Below the pieces are notes generated by a model. It was not told the DNA's origin. It worked only from the letters and a program-made list of their open reading frames with translations, and ran no database searches. Of a stretch of 64,000 nucleotides of DNA, positions 28,782 through 35,755 are shown piece by piece. The stretch's first letter is position 1; every line of letters starts with the position of its first letter. The position numbers and the translations under genes are program-made. This DNA comes from Ruania alba (lineage in GTDB: Bacteria > Actinomycetota > Actinomycetes > Actinomycetales > Beutenbergiaceae): NCBI RefSeq assembly GCF_900105765.1, contig NZ_FNTX01000001.1:744001-808000 (forward strand). Reading direction: 5' to 3'.

Positions 28782-29699
28782 TCAGCGTGCCTCGTGCGCC
28801 GCCCGGGAGAGCTCGGCCACCAGCTCCGGCGTCATCGGCACGCCGAAGACCTCACCGATCACCTGGGTCCAGCCGTGGATGAAGTAGCGCCACCCGTCCA
28901 CCACCGTCAATGCCCGGGTTTCCTCCTGGGCCTGCGCCTGGGCGAGGAACTCGAGGCTGCCGCGGTAGTTGAACTCCCACACGGAACCACCCTCGGGGAA
29001 GGCAGCGCCGTCCGGGACCGGTGAGCCGGGCCGATCCTTGCCCAACCCGGAGGCGTTCACCACCAGGCTCCCGGGCGCGGCGGAGGCGAGCACGGTCGCC
29101 GTCGTCTCCGCCGACGCGACCCGCAGGTCCAGCAGGTCGCCCGGGGTACCGCGGGTGGCGTGCACCTGAGCCAGGTGCTCCAGACGTTCGGCACTGGTGT
29201 CGGTCACCACGATGCGGCGTGGAGCGTCGCTGCGCTCGGCCAGGGCCCAGGTCAGCGCCAGGCCGGCGCCTCCGGCGCCCAGCACGACGGCGTCCCGCAC
29301 TGAGGAGAAGCCGTCACCCGGCCAGAACTCCTCCAGGGCGAGCCGCGCGGTCAGCGGGTCCTTGGCGTGCCCGAGCAGCTGTCCGTCTCGCTTGGAGATG
29401 CTCGAGATCTCCCCGCACGCCCGGGCGAAGTCGTCGAGGTCGTCGAACAGGTCGGCAGCGGCTGCGTGCAGGCGTACCTTGTGCGTGGTCACCAGGGCGC
29501 CGAGATGACCGGGGTCCGCGGCGATCTCGGTCACCAATTCCCGGTACGCCTGGATGGAGGCGTCCATCGGCAGGTCGTGGCCCTCGAGATGGCGGGTGGG
29601 CAGGCCCAGCAGGTCCGCCCACACCGGGAAGATCCGCATGATCGACGACTCCGCCGTGGAGACGCCCACGAAGCCCATGTGTCCGGACGTGCTGGTCAT
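28782..29699 (-). CDS. AroE-like shikimate dehydrogenase family oxidoreductase
   Basis: A 305-residue AroE-fold enzyme. The N-terminal substrate domain has VSTAESSIMRIFPVWADLLG and the catalytic-Lys position in ALVTTHKVRLH; the NAD(P) domain starts with VVLGAGGAGLALTWAL. It differs from housekeeping AroE in its long insertion and in sitting in a sugar cluster, so it probably oxidises a polyol or sugar acid rather than shikimate. ATG 29699 overlaps the previous stop by one base (TGATG); a GTG one codon earlier is also possible. Confidence 0.8.
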   Translation of the reverse strand: MTSTSGHMGFVGVSTAESSIMRIFPVWADLLGLPTRHLEGHDLPMDASIQAYRELVTEIAADPGHLGALVTTHKVRLHAAAADLFDDLDDFARACGEISSISKRDGQLLGHAKDPLTARLALEEFWPGDGFSSVRDAVVLGAGGAGLALTWALAERSDAPRRIVVTDTSAERLEHLAQVHATRGTPGDLLDLRVASAETTATVLASAAPGSLVVNASGLGKDRPGSPVPDGAAFPEGGSVWEFNYRGSLEFLAQAQAQEETRALTVVDGWRYFIHGWTQVIGEVFGVPMTPELVAELSRAAHEAR

Positions 29700-30694
29700 C
29701 ACCTGCTCCGTTCTGTGTGCCCCTCGTCGGGGTCGAAGGTGTTGAGGGGGTGCGGCGGGACCGTGCCGGTCAGCACAGCGAGGGTGTTGTCGACGGCCAT
29801 CGTGCCCATCGCGTCCACGGCCTCGACGGTCTGGGCGCCCACGTGGGCCGTGACGGTCACCTGGTTCGCGAGTGCGGGGTCCAGCAGGGGCGAGGCGGTC
29901 GCGGCGGTGTCTCCCACGAGGGAGTCCGCGGCGTAGGCGCGCACCCGCCCGTCCCGCAGGGCCGCGGCGAGGGCGGGCTCATCCACCAGGTCGGCCCTGG
30001 CCGTGTTCACCAGCACCATCGGCCCGGGCACCGTAGCCAGCCACGCGGCGTCGACCAGGGTCTGACCGCCAGGAGCGTGCAGTGAGAGCACGTCGCACCG
30101 GGTGGCCATCTCCTCGAACGTGCAGGACTGCGCATCAGCGCTGGTCAGTTCATTGAGGTCGCTGTCGGTGAGGAATGGGTCGACGACGAGCACTCGGGAG
30201 CCGAAACCGCTGAGCCGGTCGGCCACACCGCGGCCGATCCGGCCGAAGCCGACGATCCCGACCGTCGCGGTGCCCAGTTGGCTGCCGCGGTCGGTCCGCC
30301 AGTCCCCGCCCCGCACCCGTCGGTCGCTCGCCGCGGTTCCCCGCAGAGCCGCGAGCATGAGACCGACGGCATGGTCGGCCACGGCGGCGGAGTTCGCGCC
30401 CGGGGTGTTGGTGACCGTGATCCCGCGTGCAGTGGCCGCTTCGATATCCACCGACTCCGCACCGACGCCATAACGCGCCACCACGCGCAGGTGCGGGGCG
30501 GCATCCAGGTGCGCGGCGGTGACGGGGCCGGTGCCGGCGATCCACGCGTCCGCGTGGGCGAGGTGGCCGGTGAGGGCGTCCAGGTCGTGGTCGCTACCGG
30601 CGCGGACGATCCGGTGCCCGGCGGCGGTGAGCTCGTCCGCAAGGGCACGGTTCCCGGAGCCGAAGGACCGGCTGGTGACGAGGATGGTTGCCAT
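29699..30694 (-). CDS. D-2-hydroxyacid dehydrogenase (SerA-like)
   Basis: A 331-residue NAD-dependent 2-hydroxyacid dehydrogenase. The Rossmann motif is VGIVGFGRIGRGVADRL, the substrate Arg is in VNTARADLVDEPAL, and the catalytic His lies in VTVTAHVGAQT. It resembles phosphoglycerate dehydrogenase but lacks the C-terminal ACT domain, which fits a catabolic role on a sugar acid. The TGATG overlaps at both ends show tight coupling with the kinase before and the AroE-like gene after. Confidence 0.87.
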   Translation of the reverse strand: MATILVTSRSFGSGNRALADELTAAGHRIVRAGSDHDLDALTGHLAHADAWIAGTGPVTAAHLDAAPHLRVVARYGVGAESVDIEAATARGITVTNTPGANSAAVADHAVGLMLAALRGTAASDRRVRGGDWRTDRGSQLGTATVGIVGFGRIGRGVADRLSGFGSRVLVVDPFLTDSDLNELTSADAQSCTFEEMATRCDVLSLHAPGGQTLVDAAWLATVPGPMVLVNTARADLVDEPALAAALRDGRVRAYAADSLVGDTAATASPLLDPALANQVTVTAHVGAQTVEAVDAMGTMAVDNTLAVLTGTVPPHPLNTFDPDEGHTERSR

Positions 30695-32184
30695 CAGCGT
30701 GCTTCCTTTCCCCACGGGGCCAGCTGCGCGTAGGCGGCCTCGAACCTGCCCAGGCGCTCGCGGTACTCGCCGTGTCGGGTCCCGTGCGGCGTGAACTCCG
30801 CGGTCACCGTGGACAGCCTCGCGGCGACGTCGAAGTCGTCGGCCAGGCCGAGCCCGACGGCACCGACCACAGCGGCGCCAAGGCTGTTCGCCTCTTCCAC
30901 CACGGTGTGTCGACGTACCGGCACGCCCCACACGTCGGCCAGGATCTGCAACCAGGTATCGCTCGCCGCGCCGCCCCCGACAGCGTCGATGCTCTCGATC
31001 GTGGCACCGGCGGTGCGGAACGCCTCGAGGCACACGGCGAGGTTGAACGCGACTCCTTCGAGCACAGCGCGCACCAGGTGCTCCCGGCCGTGGTGGCGAC
31101 CCAGGCCGATGAAGGCACCGCGCGCGTCCGGGTCCCAGCGCGGGGAGCGTTCGCCGAGCAGGTAGGGCAGGAAGTACAGGTCACCGGTGGGGTGGGAGGT
31201 ATCGGCGGCGGCGACCAGGTCGGTCAGCGTCCGCCCCGACGGGGTGGGGGAGAGCACCTCGTTGATCCACTGCACCGATGCGCCGGCCGATTGCATGGTG
31301 GCGGTGGGCACGTACCGGCCCGGCACCACGTGGTCGAAGGTGAAGGTACGCATGCTCGGGTCGAGCACGGGCGTGTCGGCGGCGAACGAGATCCAGCTGG
31401 ACGTGCCCAGGCATACGTACGCGCCGTCGTCGGGCCCGCACACTGCGGCACCGACGGCGGCGATCGGACCGTCACCTCCGCCCATCACCACCCGGGTGCC
31501 GGCCGGCAAGCCGGTCGCGGTCGCGGCCGAGGCGGTGAGCGTGCCCACGACCTCGGTCGAGGACACGATCTCGGGGAAGAGTGCGGCGTCCAGACCGGCT
31601 GCCTCGAGCACTGCGGCCGACCAGGTGCCGGCACGCTGGTCGTAGGCGTTCGTCGCGGACGCGTCGCTGGGGTCAGTGGCCAACCGTCCGGTGAGGCGAT
31701 GCACCACGAAGTCCTTCGCCACACAGAAATGACGGACCCGGGCGAAGACGTCCGGCTCGTTGTCGCGCACCCACATCACCTTCGCGACCGAGTAGGTCGG
31801 GTTCAGGCGATGCCCGAGCAGCGCGTAGGCCTCCTGAGCGCCGATCCGCTCGATGAGCTGGTCGGTCTGCGCACCCGCCCTCGTGTCGGCCCAGATGATC
31901 GCCGGGCGGACGGGCTCGTACTGCTCGTCCAGCAGCACGGCGCCCATCATCTGGCCGCTCACCACGAGCCCGCTGATGGCGTCCGGCGCCGTGCCGGTGG
32001 ACGTCAGCAGGGACCGGGTTGCCTCGACGACGGCGCGCTCCCAGTCCCGGGGGTCCTGCTCCGCCAGCCCGCCCTCGCCGAAGTGTGCGGGGTAGCCGAC
32101 GGTGACGCTGCTGAGCATCCGACCGTCGTCGGCGTGCAGGGATGCCTTATTGCCGGTGGTGCCGAGGTCGTGCGCGATGAGCAT
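30694..32184 (-). CDS. FGGY-family carbohydrate kinase (xylulokinase-like)
   Basis: A 496-residue FGGY kinase. It opens LIAHDLGTTGNKASL (phosphate-1 loop), has the substrate/catalytic region MGGGDGPIAAVGAAV, and the adenosine motif AVGGGAASDTWLQILADV. It is nearest XylB-type kinases in length and layout, but FGGY substrate ranges are wide and the true sugar or polyol is unknown. ATG 32184 begins one base after the cupin gene's stop. Confidence 0.87.
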   Translation of the reverse strand: MLIAHDLGTTGNKASLHADDGRMLSSVTVGYPAHFGEGGLAEQDPRDWERAVVEATRSLLTSTGTAPDAISGLVVSGQMMGAVLLDEQYEPVRPAIIWADTRAGAQTDQLIERIGAQEAYALLGHRLNPTYSVAKVMWVRDNEPDVFARVRHFCVAKDFVVHRLTGRLATDPSDASATNAYDQRAGTWSAAVLEAAGLDAALFPEIVSSTEVVGTLTASAATATGLPAGTRVVMGGGDGPIAAVGAAVCGPDDGAYVCLGTSSWISFAADTPVLDPSMRTFTFDHVVPGRYVPTATMQSAGASVQWINEVLSPTPSGRTLTDLVAAADTSHPTGDLYFLPYLLGERSPRWDPDARGAFIGLGRHHGREHLVRAVLEGVAFNLAVCLEAFRTAGATIESIDAVGGGAASDTWLQILADVWGVPVRRHTVVEEANSLGAAVVGAVGLGLADDFDVAARLSTVTAEFTPHGTRHGEYRERLGRFEAAYAQLAPWGKEAR

Positions 32185-32185
32185 G

Positions 32186-32662
32186 TCAGCCGCCGTAGGG
32201 CCGCAACTCGAAGGCATCGCCGGTGCGGTAGGCGCGCGCGCCCATCCCGTGCTCCAGCACCCAGCCATAATCATGCCCGGCGCTGCCCGGGTAGACCGCG
32301 AGGAAAGAGTAGGCATCGTCGCCGACGTTGACCGAGCGGTGCGCCCAGCCCGGTGGGATGTAACCGATGGTGCCCGGGGTCATGTCGAGCCACCGGTGCT
32401 CGTCGCCGTCGAACATCAGCAGCCCGCCGGTGCCGTGCAGGGCTAGATAGATCTCGCCTTGCGGGTCCGGGTGTTGGTGCCCCTTGGTCATCCACAGCTC
32501 GCCACCGGTGGCACCGGCGGAGATCGTGGTGATCGACTGCGGCAGCTCCCGCGGCGTCTCCGGAACCGGTGAGGACTGCACCCGGTACACCACCGGGTCG
32601 CCGTCGGCAACGGCTGCCTCCCAGGCGGCGTGGTCGAGGAACAGGCCCTCCAGGTCACTCAT
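32186..32662 (-). CDS. Cupin-type glucose-6-phosphate isomerase-like protein
   Basis: A 158-residue cupin resembling the archaeal-type phosphoglucose isomerase. TKGHQHPDPQGEIYLAL supplies the HxH and Glu metal ligands, PGTIGYIPPGWAHRSVNVGD the last His, and the tail YPGSAGHDYG is characteristic. Homologues have about 30 more N-terminal residues; these are encoded just upstream in another frame, so the gene looks frameshifted. ATG 32662 overlaps the upstream fragment's TGA (ATGA) and could still give a nearly complete cupin. Substrate in this cluster may be a pentose or other aldose phosphate rather than glucose-6-phosphate. Confidence 0.82.
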   Translation of the reverse strand: MSDLEGLFLDHAAWEAAVADGDPVVYRVQSSPVPETPRELPQSITTISAGATGGELWMTKGHQHPDPQGEIYLALHGTGGLLMFDGDEHRWLDMTPGTIGYIPPGWAHRSVNVGDDAYSFLAVYPGSAGHDYGWVLEHGMGARAYRTGDAFELRPYGG

Positions 32663-32760
32663 CCGCCGTTCCAGGGTCGGACCCTCGGGGTCAGCGTGGC
32701 GGCGTCATGGTCGAAGGTGATGGCGAACGGGGCCAGCGGGGTGGGGGCGAAATCAGGCAC
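32659..32760 (-). pseudogene. Frameshifted N-terminal segment of the cupin isomerase
   Basis: A 33-codon frame starts at GTG 32760 with GAGGAG upstream and reads PLAPFAITFDHDAATLTPR before diverging; this matches the N-terminal strand of archaeal-type phosphoglucose isomerases as I remember them. After about position 32680 the family sequence continues in the frame of the downstream cupin, where GPTLERRMSDLEGLF can be read. One missing G in the GGG run at minus-strand AGGGTCC would join the two. So this is probably the true start of the cupin gene, split by a one-base deletion or a sequencing error. Confidence 0.65.
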
Positions 32761-32814
32761 GGGGGCTCCTCGCAATGGTGACGTGCTCGTCGTCGAGCGG
32801 CTCCTGTCACCGTA

Positions 32815-32828
32815 CCTGTAATTACAGG
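32815..32828. promoter_or_regulatory. Perfect palindrome CCTGTAATTACAGG, probable GntR operator
   Basis: A 14-bp perfect palindrome lies between the gntR gene's 3' end and the start of the catabolic gene run, 55 bases upstream of GTG 32760. Its AT-rich core and position suit a GntR/HutC dimer, and the linked GntR-UTRA regulator is the obvious binder. A degenerate copy sits at 35030-35043. Confidence 0.65.
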
Positions 32829-32842
32829 CTGTTGCTAGCGTT

Positions 32843-33628
32843 TCAGTGCGTTCCGGAGGTGTGCAAGATCGTGCTGCGCGGCTCGCTGGCCCGCAGCTCG
32901 AACTCGAAGCGGCTGCGATCACCGCGGTGCAGGGCACGGAAGTACTCGATCGGCCGCCCGGCTGCGTCGAATGTCACCGAGCCCAGGCTGAGCACCGCCT
33001 TGCTCGGGCCGGTGCCGAGCAGCTGCCCCTCACGCGCGTCCGTGACCGTCGCCTCGACGGACCGGACTCCCGACGTGGGGCGCACGCCGCGCTCGCCGAG
33101 GGCGGCGTACAGGGACGATTCGGTGAAGTCGACCTCGGCGACCAGTTCACCGATGGATTCGGGCATCCAGGTGATGGTCAACGACCACGGCTCATCATCG
33201 ACGAAGCGCAACCGCTCGAGCACCACCACGGGGGTACCGGGGGCGCACAGCAGATGGTCGGCCACATCGGTATCGGCGGGCACGGTCTCCAGGCGCAGCA
33301 CTCGGCTGCGCACCTGGCCGCCACGTGCGGTGACCTCCTCGTGCAGACCGGTGAGCCGATGGGCCAGGGCCTCCGCGGTTTTGCCCCGTGCCACGAAGGT
33401 GCCCTTGCCCTTCACCCGGGTGATCATGCCGTCGTGCTCGAGCTGGCCGAGAGCCTGGCGCACGACCGTGCGCGACACGCCGTACATCTCGCACATCTGC
33501 ATCTCGCCGGGCAGCCGGTCACCGGGACCGAGGGACTCGGAGTCGATGGTGGCCAGGATCGCGCGACGGAGCTGGTCGTACATCGGCAGGGCGGACTCAC
33601 GGGTGATGGCTGAGCTGCGGTCACTCAT
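32843..33628 (-). CDS. GntR-family regulator with UTRA ligand domain
   Basis: A 261-residue HutC-type repressor. The wHTH covers about residues 15-85 (LPMYDQLRRAILATI, MCEMYGVSRTVVRQALGQLEHDGMI, GKGTFVAR), and the UTRA effector domain follows, with WSLTITWMPESI and RPIEYFRALHRGDRSRFEF. UTRA domains usually bind the pathway sugar or a phosphorylated intermediate. It overlaps rbsD by one base as the third gene of rbsK-rbsD-gntR, and palindromes flank this block on both sides. Confidence 0.9.
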   Translation of the reverse strand: MSDRSSAITRESALPMYDQLRRAILATIDSESLGPGDRLPGEMQMCEMYGVSRTVVRQALGQLEHDGMITRVKGKGTFVARGKTAEALAHRLTGLHEEVTARGGQVRSRVLRLETVPADTDVADHLLCAPGTPVVVLERLRFVDDEPWSLTITWMPESIGELVAEVDFTESSLYAALGERGVRPTSGVRSVEATVTDAREGQLLGTGPSKAVLSLGSVTFDAAGRPIEYFRALHRGDRSRFEFELRASEPRSTILHTSGTH

Positions 33629-34032
33629 CAGTAGTCGACTCCGGCGATCAGGGCCACGTTCGCGTATGGCGTGTACTCGCCGGTCCGGACGAACGCGCGC
33701 GCCCCGGTCGAGCGCTGTTTGTACTGCACGTGCGGGATCAGTTGGACCTCGATGCCGTGCGGGTCCAACCGGTCCTGGACGGCGCGCAGCATCTGCGGGC
33801 TCACCTCGGCCACCTCGGCAGGCATCACTGCCCCTTCGATGACAATCTCGGCGAGGATCACGTCCAGCACGTCCAGGAACGGAGGCTGGCCTTGGCGGTA
33901 GGCGAGGTCGACCCGTTCCGCACGGGGTGGGATCGGCAGCCCGGCGTCGGCGACGAACAGTTCGTCGGTGTGGCCCAGCTCGGAGATGATCCGGCTCAGC
34001 TGCGGGTGGATGGTGGTGCGGCTCTTGCGCAT
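33628..34032 (-). CDS. rbsD: D-ribose pyranase (RbsD family)
   Basis: A 134-residue mutarotase-like protein. The catalytic-type His lies in ISELGHTDELFVADAGLPIP and the C-terminus IAGVDY is diagnostic for RbsD/FucU. It interconverts pyranose and furanose forms of the sugar, feeding the kinase. ATG 34032 with GGGAGA upstream overlaps the rbsK stop by one base; its own stop overlaps the GntR start. Confidence 0.92.
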   Translation of the reverse strand: MRKSRTTIHPQLSRIISELGHTDELFVADAGLPIPPRAERVDLAYRQGQPPFLDVLDVILAEIVIEGAVMPAEVAEVSPQMLRAVQDRLDPHGIEVQLIPHVQYKQRSTGARAFVRTGEYTPYANVALIAGVDY

Positions 34033-34988
34033 CAGATCTCCCTGTTCTGTCGGTCCAGGAGGGCGTCGACCTCGCTCGCCGCCGGCAGGCTGGGTGAGGC
34101 GCCGCGCTTGGTGACGGCCAGAGCGCCGGCCGCGGCCGCTCGTCGGATTGCAGTGTCCCGGTCGTGTCCTGCCGCGATCGCCGCCGCGAGGTGCCCCGCG
34201 AATGCGTCGCCGGCAGCGGTGGTGTCCACCACCTCCACCCGGATCGGTGGGTGCAGGCGGGTCTCGTCGGCGCTCACCAGGACGCTTCCGGCGCCGGCGA
34301 GGGTGATCAGGGCGGCGCCGACCCCACGGTCGACGAACCATCGCCCGGCAGCTTCGGCGGACTCAGGGCCATTGACCTCGATGCCGGTGAGGAGGGCGGC
34401 CTCGGTCTCGTTCGGTGTCACCAGGTTGACCAATGGCCAGATGTCCTCGGGCAGTGGTTGTGCGGGAGCAGGATCGAGCACCACGGTCAGGCCCTCGGCG
34501 TGCGCGCGCCGGATGGCGTGCAGGGTCAGCGCGATCGGTATCTCCAGCTGGGTCAGCAGCACGGCACTGCTGGCGGCGTGCTCGGTGAAGGCCTGGTCGA
34601 TCTGCGCGGTGTCCAGGGCGGCGTTCGCCAGCGGAACCATCACGATGTCGTTCTCACCCGAGGCGTCCACCCGGATGTGCGCCACCCCGGTCTGGCCCGG
34701 GACGGAGCGGACGTGGCTGATGTCCACGCCGGCGTCCCGTAGACCGTCGGTGACCAGGTGCTGGAACAGGTCCGAGCCGACGCATCCGACCATCCGTGCG
34801 GCCGCCCCGGCGCGGCCGGCAGCCACGGCCTGATTCGCACCCTTGCCCCCCAGGACCAAGGTGAACGCATCGCCGAGGAAAGTCTCCCCAGGGCGTGGCA
34901 GTCTGCTGGAGAAGGTCGTGACGTCCGCCGTGATCGAGCCGACGATGAGCACACCGCCCTGGGCCGCCGGTGTCGGGTTCTCGGTCAT
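34032..34988 (-). CDS. rbsK: Ribokinase-like PfkB carbohydrate kinase
   Basis: A 318-residue PfkB kinase. LVLGGKGANQAVAAGRAGA near residue 46 and the anion-hole/catalytic-base motif VDTTAAGDAFAGHLAAAIA fit ribokinase, as does the monovalent-cation region near the C-terminus. ATG 34988 is the family start. Together with RbsD and the importer it suggests ribose or a ribose-like sugar, although the FGGY kinase in the other arm leaves open two substrates or two phosphorylation steps. Confidence 0.9.
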   Translation of the reverse strand: MTENPTPAAQGGVLIVGSITADVTTFSSRLPRPGETFLGDAFTLVLGGKGANQAVAAGRAGAAARMVGCVGSDLFQHLVTDGLRDAGVDISHVRSVPGQTGVAHIRVDASGENDIVMVPLANAALDTAQIDQAFTEHAASSAVLLTQLEIPIALTLHAIRRAHAEGLTVVLDPAPAQPLPEDIWPLVNLVTPNETEAALLTGIEVNGPESAEAAGRWFVDRGVGAALITLAGAGSVLVSADETRLHPPIRVEVVDTTAAGDAFAGHLAAAIAAGHDRDTAIRRAAAAGALAVTKRGASPSLPAASEVDALLDRQNREI

Positions 34989-35029
34989 CTGGCTCCTCGC
35001 GGGATGGTCGTCGTTGACTGGGGCATGCA

Positions 35030-35043
35030 CCTGTCATTACATT
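35030..35043. promoter_or_regulatory. Degenerate second copy of the GntR operator palindrome
   Basis: CCTGTCATTACATT matches 11 of 14 positions of the perfect palindrome at 32815-32828, keeping CCTGT.ATTACA. It lies between the divergent rbsK (start 34988) and aldolase (start 35098) genes, so one site could control both transcripts. Confidence 0.55.
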
Positions 35044-35097
35044 ACCCGGGCCTGGCCCCATCCCCCACCCCGTCCCCCACCCCGTGAGAGGGAATCC

Positions 35098-35748
35098 ATG
35101 AGCGCACCGCGCCTGTACGTCGACTCCGCCGACCCGGAGGCCGCCGCCCCGTTGCTCGCCAGTTCACTGGTGTACGGCGTGACGACGAACCCCACGATCC
35201 TCGACCGTGCCGGCCGCACGGCCGGGGAGATCCCCACGCTGTACGAGACCTGGGCCGCTGCCGGTGCGCGGGAGATCTACTTCCAGGCCTGGGGTGGCGC
35301 CGAGGACCTGCTTGAGCAACGTGCTCGGGACATCCTCGCCCTGGGGGACTTGGCCGTGGTGAAGGTACCCGCCACCCGGGCGGGCTTCGCCGTCGGGGCC
35401 CGTTTGGCGCGGGAGGGCGCACCGGTGCTGCTGACCGCGGTGACCACCCCCGCGCAGGCGCTGGCCGCCGTCAGTGTGGGCATCCGATACCTGGCGGCCT
35501 ACCTGGGCCGGATGCGGGACGCGGGTTTCGACGCGCTCACCGAGATCGCCCGGATGCAGGCCATCTGCGCCGGCACCGACACGAACGTGCTCGCGGCCAG
35601 CCTGCGCACCCCCGAGGACGCGGTCGCGCTCGCGGAGGCAGGGGTGCCGTACGTGACCGCGGCGCCGGAGATCCTCTGGGGCATGCTCGACCACGAGGCT
35701 ACCGACGCCGCGGCAGCCGCCTTCGAGGCGGCCGATTCCGTCCAGTAG
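35098..35748 (+). CDS. Transaldolase/fructose-6-phosphate aldolase-like (FSA/TalC)
   Basis: A 216-residue class I aldolase of the short transaldolase family. LYVDSADPE at the N-terminus, GVTTNPTILDRAG, the Schiff-base Lys in LAVVKVPATRAG and NVLAASLRTPEDAVALAEAG are family signatures. FSA-type enzymes join or split dihydroxyacetone and aldehydes, suggesting a final C-C cleavage for the cluster's sugar; this is inference. It is divergent from rbsK and shares the second operator candidate. Its stop lies 7 bases from the convergent pepN stop. Confidence 0.87.
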   Translation: MSAPRLYVDSADPEAAAPLLASSLVYGVTTNPTILDRAGRTAGEIPTLYETWAAAGAREIYFQAWGGAEDLLEQRARDILALGDLAVVKVPATRAGFAVGARLAREGAPVLLTAVTTPAQALAAVSVGIRYLAAYLGRMRDAGFDALTEIARMQAICAGTDTNVLAASLRTPEDAVALAEAGVPYVTAAPEILWGMLDHEATDAAAAAFEAADSVQ

Positions 35749-35755
35749 CGGCAGT

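Noticed and set aside
32659-32760. An independent 33-residue small protein at the head of the sugar operon
   Set aside because: Its sequence fits the N-terminus of the cupin isomerase, so a frameshifted gene start explains it better.
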